Assembly (NCBI GenBank): GCA_022563115.1
Contig: JADFNY010000218.1
Coordinates: forward strand, 1-6,479
Length of the DNA stretch: 6,479 nt
Direction of reading: 5' to 3'
Origin: Acidobacteriota bacterium
GTDB lineage: Bacteria > Acidobacteriota > UBA890
In this document: positions 1 through 5,344 of the stretch, piece by piece
Layout: each line of letters starts with the position of its first letter
How positions within the stretch are numbered: position 1 is the stretch's first letter
Notes under the pieces: generated by a model
What the model was told of the DNA's origin: nothing
The model's database searches: none
What the model saw: the letters and a program-made list of their open reading frames with translations, nothing else
Program-made: the position numbers and the translations under genes

Positions 1-409
1 CGGGCTCGACGAGCACGACGCGGAAGTCGCGACCGTAGACGCGTCCCAGAAGCTTGCGGTCGAAATCGCGCGCCCCGCCGCGCCCGTATGCGGTGCGGAT
101 GCGTTCGGCGAGTCGCCGACCGGCCGGGTCGGCGGCGGCGACATGTAACATCCCCGCACCCCGCGACCAAAGCAAGAACTTGACGGCGCGCTCGAGGAAC
201 CTCAGCGAGGCCTCGCGGTCCGGATGGCCGTCGGGGAGCAAGCCGAATTCGTGGCGTGAAACCAGACCGTGCTGGCGCTCCAGGGCCACCGCCAGCACAC
301 CCGTCTCGGGGAGACGCGCAACCTCCCCCTCGTGCTCGCACCAGATAGGCGCGAGCGGTTCGAAACCGTGATCGAGGGGGGGTGACGGCGACCGGCCCGC
401 GGACGTCAC
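1..409 (-). CDS. Partial protein of uncertain family (N-terminal 136 residues)
   Basis: This frame is open from a GTG at 409 to the left edge, so the C-terminus lies outside the window. An in-frame TAG lies two codons upstream of the GTG and I see no better start, so the GTG is the likely start, although the ribosome-binding site is weak. Codon use is consistent with real coding (strong G/C at third positions). The protein begins MTSAGRSPSPPLDHGFEP and has no signal peptide, so it is probably cytoplasmic. Visible blocks are RFLERAVKFLLWSRGAG (about residues 68-84), an AGRRLAERIRTAYGRGGARDFD stretch at about 93-114 (longer than it is distinctive) and LLGRVYGRDFRVVLVEP at the end. The last two blocks remind me of the N-terminal region of a subgroup of ROK-like sugar kinases, but no ATP-binding or catalytic motif falls inside the window, so I leave it unassigned. 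It is divergent from the gene starting at 446. Confidence 0.6.
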   Translation of the reverse strand, partial: MTSAGRSPSPPLDHGFEPLAPIWCEHEGEVARLPETGVLAVALERQHGLVSRHEFGLLPDGHPDREASLRFLERAVKFLLWSRGAGMLHVAAADPAGRRLAERIRTAYGRGGARDFDRKLLGRVYGRDFRVVLVEP

Positions 410-411
410 GG

Positions 412-423
412 CCTGCTAGCAGG
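412..423. promoter_or_regulatory. 12-bp palindrome in the divergent intergenic gap
   Basis: CCTGCTAGCAGG is a perfect inverted repeat in the 36-bp space between two divergent start codons (409 minus and 446 plus). By position it could be a shared operator. It also carries the sequence CTAGCAGGGTG (416-426), identical to the foot of the hairpin at 3321-3369, so it may instead be a scar or partial copy of that repeat. The palindrome is seen directly; its function is inference. Confidence 0.4.
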
Positions 424-445
424 GTGGACGATAAAGTCGCGCGTC

Positions 446-3028
446 ATGCGGCAAGTGTACACTCGGCGGATGCGAACCCCGAGACCCGGAAAGCACTGTC
501 CGGCGCTGCTCATCGGCGCTGTTTTGCTCGCCGTGTCGAGTGTCACGACGACTCCGGCACAGACACGGGTCGAGTTTCATATGCTGCCGCCGGTTTCCAC
601 CGGTCCGATGGATCCGGCGTGGAGCCCCGACGGCGTGTGGATTGCGTTTTCGATGCGTGGCGACATCTGGAAGGTGCCCGCCGAGGGCGGCGAAGCGATT
701 GCGCTGACCGAGGGACCCGCCTATCACTTCGAGCCGGCGTGGAGCCGGGACGGCACGAGGATCGCGCTCACCTATGAGATCGACGGGGATCTGGAAATCG
801 GCATCGTCAGCGCCGACGGCGGAGTGGTTCAGCGAGTGACGCGCAGTCCCGGCTACGACCTGCAGCCGGTTTGGTCGGGCGACGATCGGTCGATCTTCTT
901 CACATCGCGCCGCAATCGAGACCTCGACATCCTGAGCGCTTCTCCGACGACCCCTGGCAACGTGCAACAAGGCAACCTGCGGATCTCGGAGATAGCCGGT
1001 GGGCGCGGCAACCAGTTTCAACCGGCGATCTCCCCCGCCGGCGACTTCATGGCCTACGTCGGCCCCGCCGGTGGCCTCGGCAGCGGCGGCATCTGGGTGA
1101 AGAAGATCACGTTGGCGGAGGCGGAGCCGCCGAGCACTGCAGAGCCAACGAGCAATCTGGGCGAGCCGCGTCTCGTTCACGTCGAAGAAACCAGCTACCG
1201 CGTCGAGCCCGCATGGTCGGCGGACGGCGCGGCGATCTTCTACTCGTCCGACGCGGCGGGGTCCAACGACATCGCCGTCGTACCGGCGGCCGGCGGTAAC
1301 CGCGTCCGTCTGACCGAGGTCCTGTCGGATGAATTCGGCGTCGCCGTGAGCCCCGACGGGTTGCGGATCGCATTTGTCTCGAATCACGAGGGCCCGACCC
1401 GGCTGTACACCATCCCGGTAGGCGGCGGCGCTCGCAGCTCGTGGCGCGAGGTCGAGATCACCTCGCGGCGCCCGCGAACCGAAACCGGTGTGCTGCGCGG
1501 CCGGGTTCTCGACGAGAACGGACAGCCGACACCGGCACGCATCATGCTGGTCGCCTCCGACGGCCGCGCCTACACCGAGGACGGTGGGTTTCACCGCATG
1601 ATGTGGATCAACAAGCGACACTACGCCCACACCGATGGCAGCTTCGAGATCGAGGTGCCGGCGGGGCCGGTTTCGATCGAGGCGATGCGCGGGTTCGAAT
1701 ACGTCCCGGCGGCGACGAGCGCCGACGTTCCCGCGGCGGGAAGCGCCGAGGTGACGCTGTCGCTCGAGCGCCTCGGCAACCTCGACGCGCTGTTCACGTT
1801 GGGGTGGTACTCCAGCGACATGCACACCCACGACCTGCACGAAGGGCGTTTCGGCCTCACCCAGGAGATGTTCTTCCGCCAACTCGAGGCCGACGACGTG
1901 CGCGTCGCCAACGCTCTGATCCATATGGATGGAACCAAGATCATGGGCCGATGGGACGATCTGACCGGCGAGCCGTACGAGCTGTCGACGAACGACCGCA
2001 TCCTCTACTACACCCAGGAGTTCCGCGGCTCCTACGGTCACGTGGCTTTGCTGGGGTTGCAGCGGTTCATCATGCCGTTGCTGGGAGGCGCGCGCGGCAC
2101 GCCGTACGCGCCCGACGTGCTCAAGCTGGCGCCCATCGACGCCGCCTACGAGCAGGGCGGCATCGCCGGGTTCGTGCATCCGTACAACGGGCCTGTCGAT
2201 ACCCCGCAACGTGCCGCGAGCGCCGACATTCCCGTTCACGTCGCGCTCGGGCGCGGCGACTTCTTCGACGTCGTCTCGATCGCGTCGCTCGAGATGGAGT
2301 CGGCCGAGATGTACTACCGGCTGCTGAACTGCGGCTTCCGCCTCGCCGCCACCGGCGGAACCGACAACTTCTCCGACGTCTGGCTCGACCCCTCGGGTGG
2401 CACGGCGCGCACCTATGTCCACGTCGACGGGGCGCCGCCGCTTACCTTCGGCGCCTGGCTCGACGCCGTGCGGGACGAACGGACGTTCGGGACCAACGGG
2501 CCGCTGCTGTTCCTGGCTGTCGGCCACGCCGTCCTCGGTGCGGAGACCATGGTGGAACCCGGCGGCGAGATCATCCTCGAAACCGCTGATGATACGACGC
2601 TCAACGTCCGCCTGGCGGTGGCTTCGATCGCGCCGCTCGAGCGCGTCGAGATCGTCGTCAACGGCGCCGTCGCTCACACTTGGGAAGCGACCGACTTCGC
2701 CGCTGACCGCGCAACCGGGGCCTGGCAACTGACAACCTCCATCGAGCTACCGGGCAGCGGATGGATCGCCGCCCGCGCCGTCGGTCCACCGAGCGAGTAC
2801 GTCGGCGACGCGTTTCCGTTCGCCCAAACGAGCCCGGTGTACGTCGTTCGCGAGGGAGTCACCCACACGTCCGTCGAAGACGCCCGCTTCCTGCTCGAGA
2901 CGATCAACGTACTGTGGGACCGGGTCGATCAGCGCGACGCGTTCAACACGGACGCCGAGAGGCGCGACTACTTCGACGCCATCGAGGCGGCACGCGCCGT
3001 CTTTCAGCGCATTATCGACGGCGGTTGA
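446..3028 (+). CDS. Secreted TolB-like beta-propeller / CehA-McbA-type PHP metallohydrolase
   Basis: This 860-residue protein is built from several parts. An N-terminal signal peptide has a basic start, the hydrophobic run ALLIGAVLLAVSSV at about 20-33, and probable cleavage after TTTPA, which predicts export. Residues about 50-325 hold repeated PD40/TolB-type blades (for example DPAWSPDGVWIAF, EPAWSRDGTRIAL, EPAWSADGAAIFY, VAVSPDGLRIAF). Residues about 347-440 resemble a carboxypeptidase-regulatory-like beta-sandwich (GVLRGRVLDENGQPTPARI). Residues about 450-690 form the PHP-like hydrolase of the CehA/McbA family: HTH metal motif (H460, H462), GH at 531-532, HPY at 578-580 and GGTDNF at 637-642. 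A further beta-rich segment and a helical tail (about 806-858) follow. CehA and McbA hydrolyse carbamate ester bonds, but the substrate here is unknown; the propeller may bind a peptide or glycan. The start is uncertain: Met at 470 gives a more typical signal peptide (MRTPRPGKH), and neither Met has a good Shine-Dalgarno sequence. The gene stands alone and ends in TGA. Confidence 0.88.
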   Translation: MRQVYTRRMRTPRPGKHCPALLIGAVLLAVSSVTTTPAQTRVEFHMLPPVSTGPMDPAWSPDGVWIAFSMRGDIWKVPAEGGEAIALTEGPAYHFEPAWSRDGTRIALTYEIDGDLEIGIVSADGGVVQRVTRSPGYDLQPVWSGDDRSIFFTSRRNRDLDILSASPTTPGNVQQGNLRISEIAGGRGNQFQPAISPAGDFMAYVGPAGGLGSGGIWVKKITLAEAEPPSTAEPTSNLGEPRLVHVEETSYRVEPAWSADGAAIFYSSDAAGSNDIAVVPAAGGNRVRLTEVLSDEFGVAVSPDGLRIAFVSNHEGPTRLYTIPVGGGARSSWREVEITSRRPRTETGVLRGRVLDENGQPTPARIMLVASDGRAYTEDGGFHRMMWINKRHYAHTDGSFEIEVPAGPVSIEAMRGFEYVPAATSADVPAAGSAEVTLSLERLGNLDALFTLGWYSSDMHTHDLHEGRFGLTQEMFFRQLEADDVRVANALIHMDGTKIMGRWDDLTGEPYELSTNDRILYYTQEFRGSYGHVALLGLQRFIMPLLGGARGTPYAPDVLKLAPIDAAYEQGGIAGFVHPYNGPVDTPQRAASADIPVHVALGRGDFFDVVSIASLEMESAEMYYRLLNCGFRLAATGGTDNFSDVWLDPSGGTARTYVHVDGAPPLTFGAWLDAVRDERTFGTNGPLLFLAVGHAVLGAETMVEPGGEIILETADDTTLNVRLAVASIAPLERVEIVVNGAVAHTWEATDFAADRATGAWQLTTSIELPGSGWIAARAVGPPSEYVGDAFPFAQTSPVYVVREGVTHTSVEDARFLLETINVLWDRVDQRDAFNTDAERRDYFDAIEAARAVFQRIIDGG
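458..463 (+). promoter_or_regulatory. Possible -10 element for leaderless transcription
   Basis: TACACT matches the TANNNT pattern of a -10 box and ends 6 nt before the alternative ATG at 470. No Shine-Dalgarno sequence precedes either candidate start of the hydrolase gene, so a leaderless mRNA beginning at or near 470 would explain both facts. I see no convincing -35 box. This is weak, position-based inference. Confidence 0.15.
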
Positions 3029-3082
3029 CGGAGCCTCGCAGAGCAAGGGTACGGAGAGCCGCGCTCTGCAGGGAGTCGGCAA

Positions 3083-3289
3083 ATGTCTTCCCCGGTCGCC
3101 GATGTCATGACCACCACCCCGGGGTACGTGGAGGCAATGGGCATCGACGTGATCGCCGCACGGCCGTTCACCGATAGCGACGGGGGTGATCCTCCGGTGG
3201 TCATGGTCAACCGGATGTTCGCCGAACGCTTGCTTCCGGCACGGCGCGCTGCCGCCGTCGATCCGATGGTGGCGCTCAAGCAAGACTGA
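3083..3289 (+). pseudogene. Remnant of an ADOP/MacB-like ABC transporter permease with internal deletion
   Basis: The 68-codon frame joins two recognisable pieces of one protein family. The first, TTTPGYVEAMGIDVIAARPF followed by TD, then PPVVMVNRMFAERL, matches the conserved part of the periplasmic MacB_PCD domain of ADOP-type permeases (family pattern roughly VTPGYFxxMGIPLLRGRxFT ... PPVVIVNxxxARRFWP). The second, LPARRAAAVDPMVALKQD then stop, matches the extreme C-terminus of the same family (PARRAxxVDPMVALR). In an intact protein several hundred residues with transmembrane helices lie between them, and an N-terminal membrane domain precedes the first. Here they are fused near residues 49-52 (around 3227-3240), so an in-frame internal deletion plus loss of the 5' part is the simplest reading. 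The frame also stays open upstream to the TGA of the hydrolase gene, without family similarity that I can see. It is very unlikely to be functional. Confidence 0.72.
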
Positions 3290-3298
3290 TCCCGGTCG

Positions 3299-3308
3299 GC
3301 TAGCTGTG
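3299..3308 (+). repeat. 10-bp direct repeat of the IS left-end junction
   Basis: GCTAGCTGTG is identical to 3365-3374, which consists of the target duplication plus the first four bases of the insertion sequence. After the tenth base the two copies diverge. It could be coincidence, a second target site, or a trace of an earlier event at this locus. Confidence 0.35.
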
Positions 3309-3320
3309 CAGAGGGCGGGC

Positions 3321-3369
3321 CTAGCAGGGTGCTGAAGAACTCGCGGGAGTTCTTCGAGCACCCTGCTAG
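3321..3369. repeat. 49-nt near-perfect hairpin (REP/MITE-like or terminator-like)
   Basis: The left arm 3321-3342 (CTAGCAGGGTGCTGAAGAAC plus TC) pairs with 3347-3369, with one bulged G at 3356 and a four-base GCGG loop, giving about 22 base pairs. No T-run follows on either strand, so it is not a classical intrinsic terminator, although such a stem could still act as a bidirectional 3'-end structure. Before the IS inserted, its right foot overlapped the TAG stop of the minus-strand gene now ending at 4406. The foot CTAGCAGGGTG recurs at 416-426, which fits a dispersed palindromic repeat family. Structure is seen; class is inferred. Confidence 0.7.
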
Positions 3370-3370
3370 C
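3365..3370. repeat. Target-site duplication, left copy (GCTAGC)
   Basis: GCTAGC directly abuts the left end of the insertion sequence and is repeated at 4405-4410. It fits the NCTAGN six-base target described for IS481 of Bordetella. Confidence 0.88.
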
Positions 3371-3394
3371 TGTGTTTTTCCAGGAGGTTGTTCA
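3371..3394 (+). repeat. Left terminal inverted repeat of the IS
   Basis: It begins TGTGTTTTTCCAGG and contains GAGGTTGTTCA (3384-3394), which is identical to the complement of 4381-4391. Overall 18 of 24 positions match the right end. Confidence 0.85.
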
Positions 3395-3468
3395 TCAGGA
3401 GCTCCTCTGAGACAAAGGGGTTATCGAATACTCCAACGCCTCAGAGGGAGCATCCTGATGAACCTCCA
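3384..3468 (+). promoter_or_regulatory. Inverted repeat burying the transposase RBS and start codon
   Basis: The left arm, about 3384-3411 (containing GTTCATCAGGA, GCTCC and TCTGAG), is complementary to about 3440-3468 apart from two single-base bulges and one three-base bulge. The right arm contains the Shine-Dalgarno GGGAG (3446-3450) and the ATG (3458-3460) of the transposase gene. An mRNA entering from outside the element would fold and hide both; one starting inside the loop (3412-3439) would lack the left arm and stay open. This arrangement is known from IS10 and IS50 as protection from read-through activation. I cannot identify the internal promoter with confidence. Confidence 0.6.
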
Positions 3469-4396
3469 TGGTAACTCCAAGACGAGCCCCTACATACGAG
3501 AGCAGATGGTGCGCCGTGTCCTGGAGCGGGCGGAGCCCGCGAAGGAGACGGCGGAGATCTTCGGTGTCTCCGTACGCACCGTATACAAGTGGGTTCGCCG
3601 GTACCGCGAGTTCGGCGTCGAGGGGCTACAAGACCGCACCAGCAGGCCGCTGCGGTGTCCCCGTCAAACCCCCACCGCGAAGGTAAAGCGTATCGAGAAG
3701 CTGCGGCGGCATGGACTGACCGCGTGGGAGATCTCCCAGCGCGTGTCGATACCGCCGTCGACCGTTGCTCGCTGGCTGCGGCGTCGAGGGATGAGCCGAC
3801 TCAGATACCTGGAGGAGAAACCCGTTGTGCGCCGCTACGAGCGTGACCGCCCGGGAGAACTTCTGCACATGGACACCAAGAAGCTGGCCAAGATCGTCAA
3901 GCCGGGGCACCGCATCCACGGCGACCGGTCTCGCACCGTCGATGGGGCCGGCTGGGAGCACGCTCATGTCGCGATCGATGATCACAGCCGCGTTGCGTTC
4001 GTCGAGGTGCTCTACAACGAGGGGCAGTACACTTGCACCCAGTTCCTGCTCAACGCGGTGGAGTTTTTCCGACAACGCGGCGTTACGATCGAGCGCCTCA
4101 TGACCGACAACGGCTCCGGCTACCGCTCCAAGCGCTTCAACCGTACCTGCCGCCAGCTCGGCATCCGCCACATCTACACCAAGCCCTACACACCCAAAAC
4201 CAACGGCAAAGCGGAGCGCTTCATCCGCACACTCAAGGAACGTTGGGCGTACGCTCGCTGCTATCGCACTTCAGCACGCCGCACTCGAGCTCTACGACCC
4301 TGGCTCAACCACTACAATCACCATCGACCCCACGCGGGCATCGGCATGAACCCGCCGATCTCCAGAATCAGGACGAGCTGTGAACAACCTCGTTAG
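3458..4396 (+). CDS. IS481-family DDE transposase
   Basis: This 312-residue protein catalyses cut and joining of the IS ends. Residues about 12-60 form a helix-turn-helix (AKETAEIFGVSVRTVYKWVRRY) and about 72-112 a second DNA-binding segment (GLTAWEISQRVSIPPSTVARW). The integrase-like core has D139 (LLHMDTKKL), D217 (LMTDNGSG) and E253 (NGKAERFIRTL), with exactly 35 residues between the second Asp and the Glu, the family signature. The tail HYNHHRPHAGIGMNPPISRI is typical of the family. I chose ATG 3458 because GGGAG lies 7 nt upstream; the frame is open to 3329, but that part covers the IS end and the flanking hairpin. The last residues (RTSCEQPR) look atypical: the +1 frame reads AVNNLVRNNS and stops at a TAG (4407-4409) supplied by the target duplication, which looks more like the usual family C-terminus. 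A late frameshift is therefore likely, probably of little effect. Confidence 0.93.
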   Translation: MNLHGNSKTSPYIREQMVRRVLERAEPAKETAEIFGVSVRTVYKWVRRYREFGVEGLQDRTSRPLRCPRQTPTAKVKRIEKLRRHGLTAWEISQRVSIPPSTVARWLRRRGMSRLRYLEEKPVVRRYERDRPGELLHMDTKKLAKIVKPGHRIHGDRSRTVDGAGWEHAHVAIDDHSRVAFVEVLYNEGQYTCTQFLLNAVEFFRQRGVTIERLMTDNGSGYRSKRFNRTCRQLGIRHIYTKPYTPKTNGKAERFIRTLKERWAYARCYRTSARRTRALRPWLNHYNHHRPHAGIGMNPPISRIRTSCEQPR

Positions 4397-4404
4397 AAAC
4401 AACA
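4381..4404 (-). repeat. Right terminal inverted repeat of the IS
   Basis: Read on the minus strand it begins TGTTGTTTCTAACGAGG and contains the shared block GAGGTTGTTCA. It overlaps the last codons of the transposase gene. Confidence 0.85.
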
Positions 4405-4410
4405 GCTAGC
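4405..4410. repeat. Target-site duplication, right copy (GCTAGC)
   Basis: This is the second GCTAGC, directly after the IS end ACA at 4404. Its CTA (4406-4408) is the TAG stop codon of the minus-strand gene, and its TAG (4407-4409) would end the transposase if read in the +1 frame. Confidence 0.88.
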
Positions 4411-5344
4411 GCACCGGATTGACCCGCGCGCCGCTTAGCCAGCGGGCGGCGTTGAGGCAAAAGCGCGGGTTATCGGCCCCGGCTTCGGTGTTCATCCCCC
4501 AGGGACCGTCGTCGTTGCGCTGGGCGGTGCACATCGAGGCTTCGCCGATCACGACCAACCGGCCGTTGCCGACGTCCCGCGCCGCGGCCGCCAGCCAACC
4601 CTCGACCTCGAAGACCGGGTATTGCTCGCGCGGCAGGTGCGGAAACGTCTCGGTGAGCTCGGGCCAGGCGCGCGACTGCGGGCCGTAGCTCATCAGCGGC
4701 TCGAACTCGCGGCTGGCGCGGAACGCAGCGCCCGTCCAGGTGGCCACGGCGTCGACCTCGTCAACGGTCGTCCTGCCGCGGATGATCGTGTGCTCGCCCA
4801 GTGTGCCGTCGGCGAGACGGAACACATCGGGCAGCGGCTCGCGGGTCGTGTTGCGCGCCTCACCGTCCAAGAATGCGACCCCGAAGATCGCGCCCAAATC
4901 GGCGAGCGCACCCGGGATCGGACTGTGATCGGCGACCAACAGCAAGCCGCCGCCGGCGTTGACCCAACCGAAGACGGTGGCGATCTCGTCGCCGGCAAAC
5001 GCCGACGGGTGCGGGAACGACCAGTCGTCGCGGTTGGACTCGTGCACCGGTGTGGCGATCACCAGGACGTCGCACCCTTCAAGGGTCTCCGAGGTGAACG
5101 ACTCGCTCACCTGCCGCACGATGAACCCATCGCCCCGCAGCAGCTCGGCGTAGGGCCAGAACAAGTCGGTTGCCGTGTGGAAGTTGTGGTGCGCGGCGTC
5201 GAAGCAGGCCGTCGGGCCCCGTCCGGGAGAAAAAGCCGGGCCCGGATTGTCGTAGCGAAAGTCGCGATCGGCTTGTGCACGGGCGATGGCGGGCAGCACG
5301 AGAGCCATGAAGAACGTGACGGCGAGCGCTGCGGCGCGCTTCAT
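4406..5344 (-). CDS. Secreted DUF4350/GATase1-like protein
   Basis: This 312-residue protein starts with a clear signal peptide (MKRAAALAVTFFMALVLPAIARA, given here for its AxA cleavage site near residue 23), so it is exported, probably to the periplasm. The mature part resembles DUF4350 / class-I glutamine-amidotransferase-like folds used as ligand-binding rather than amidotransferase domains: FDAAHHNFHT (48-57), YAELLRGDGFIV (65-76), CDVLVIATP (91-99), a GWVNAGGGLLLVADHSP segment (126-142) and GRLVVIGEAS (261-270). I see no Cys-His-Glu amidotransferase triad. The C-terminal NPRFCLNAARWLSG resembles the end of similar domains. Its biochemical role is unknown. ATG at 5344-5342 overlaps the dUTPase stop (TGATG), so the two genes are probably translationally coupled. 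Its TAG stop lies inside the GCTAGC target duplication of the IS; the coding sequence is intact, but its former 3' hairpin is now 1 kb away. Confidence 0.8.
   Translation of the reverse strand: MKRAAALAVTFFMALVLPAIARAQADRDFRYDNPGPAFSPGRGPTACFDAAHHNFHTATDLFWPYAELLRGDGFIVRQVSESFTSETLEGCDVLVIATPVHESNRDDWSFPHPSAFAGDEIATVFGWVNAGGGLLLVADHSPIPGALADLGAIFGVAFLDGEARNTTREPLPDVFRLADGTLGEHTIIRGRTTVDEVDAVATWTGAAFRASREFEPLMSYGPQSRAWPELTETFPHLPREQYPVFEVEGWLAAAARDVGNGRLVVIGEASMCTAQRNDDGPWGMNTEAGADNPRFCLNAARWLSGARVNPVR

Larger units (their letters stand above)
3371..4404 (+). mobile_element. Complete IS481-family insertion sequence, 1034 bp
   Basis: The boundaries are set by the GCTAGC duplications on either side and by imperfect terminal inverted repeats that start with TGT, as IS481 ends do. 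The length of 1034 bp is normal for the family (IS481 is about 1.05 kb). One DDE transposase fills most of it. All landmarks needed for mobility are present: both ends, the duplication and the catalytic triad, so it may be recent and active. The one odd point is the transposase C-terminus (see that entry). It inserted between the ADOP-permease remnant/hairpin and the 3' end of the minus-strand gene ending at 4406, without breaking an open frame. Confidence 0.92.

Noticed and set aside
1441..2589. 382-codon open frame on the plus strand inside the hydrolase gene
   Set aside because: It is an out-of-frame product of high-GC coding, extremely Arg-rich, with no motif.
416..2728. 770-codon open frame on the minus strand
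   Set aside because: It lies antisense to the well-supported propeller/PHP hydrolase, is rich in Arg, Asp, Val and Gly in the low-complexity way typical of frames opposite high-GC genes, and shows no domain I recognise.
3038..3069. GCAGAGC ... GCTCTGC inverted repeat after the hydrolase gene as a terminator
   Set aside because: Only seven pairs with an 18-nt loop and no T-run; too weak to call.
3329..3457. N-terminal extension of the transposase to an ATG at 3329
   Set aside because: The extension translates the flanking hairpin, the target duplication and the IS terminal repeat, so it would begin outside the element. ATG 3458 has a good Shine-Dalgarno sequence.
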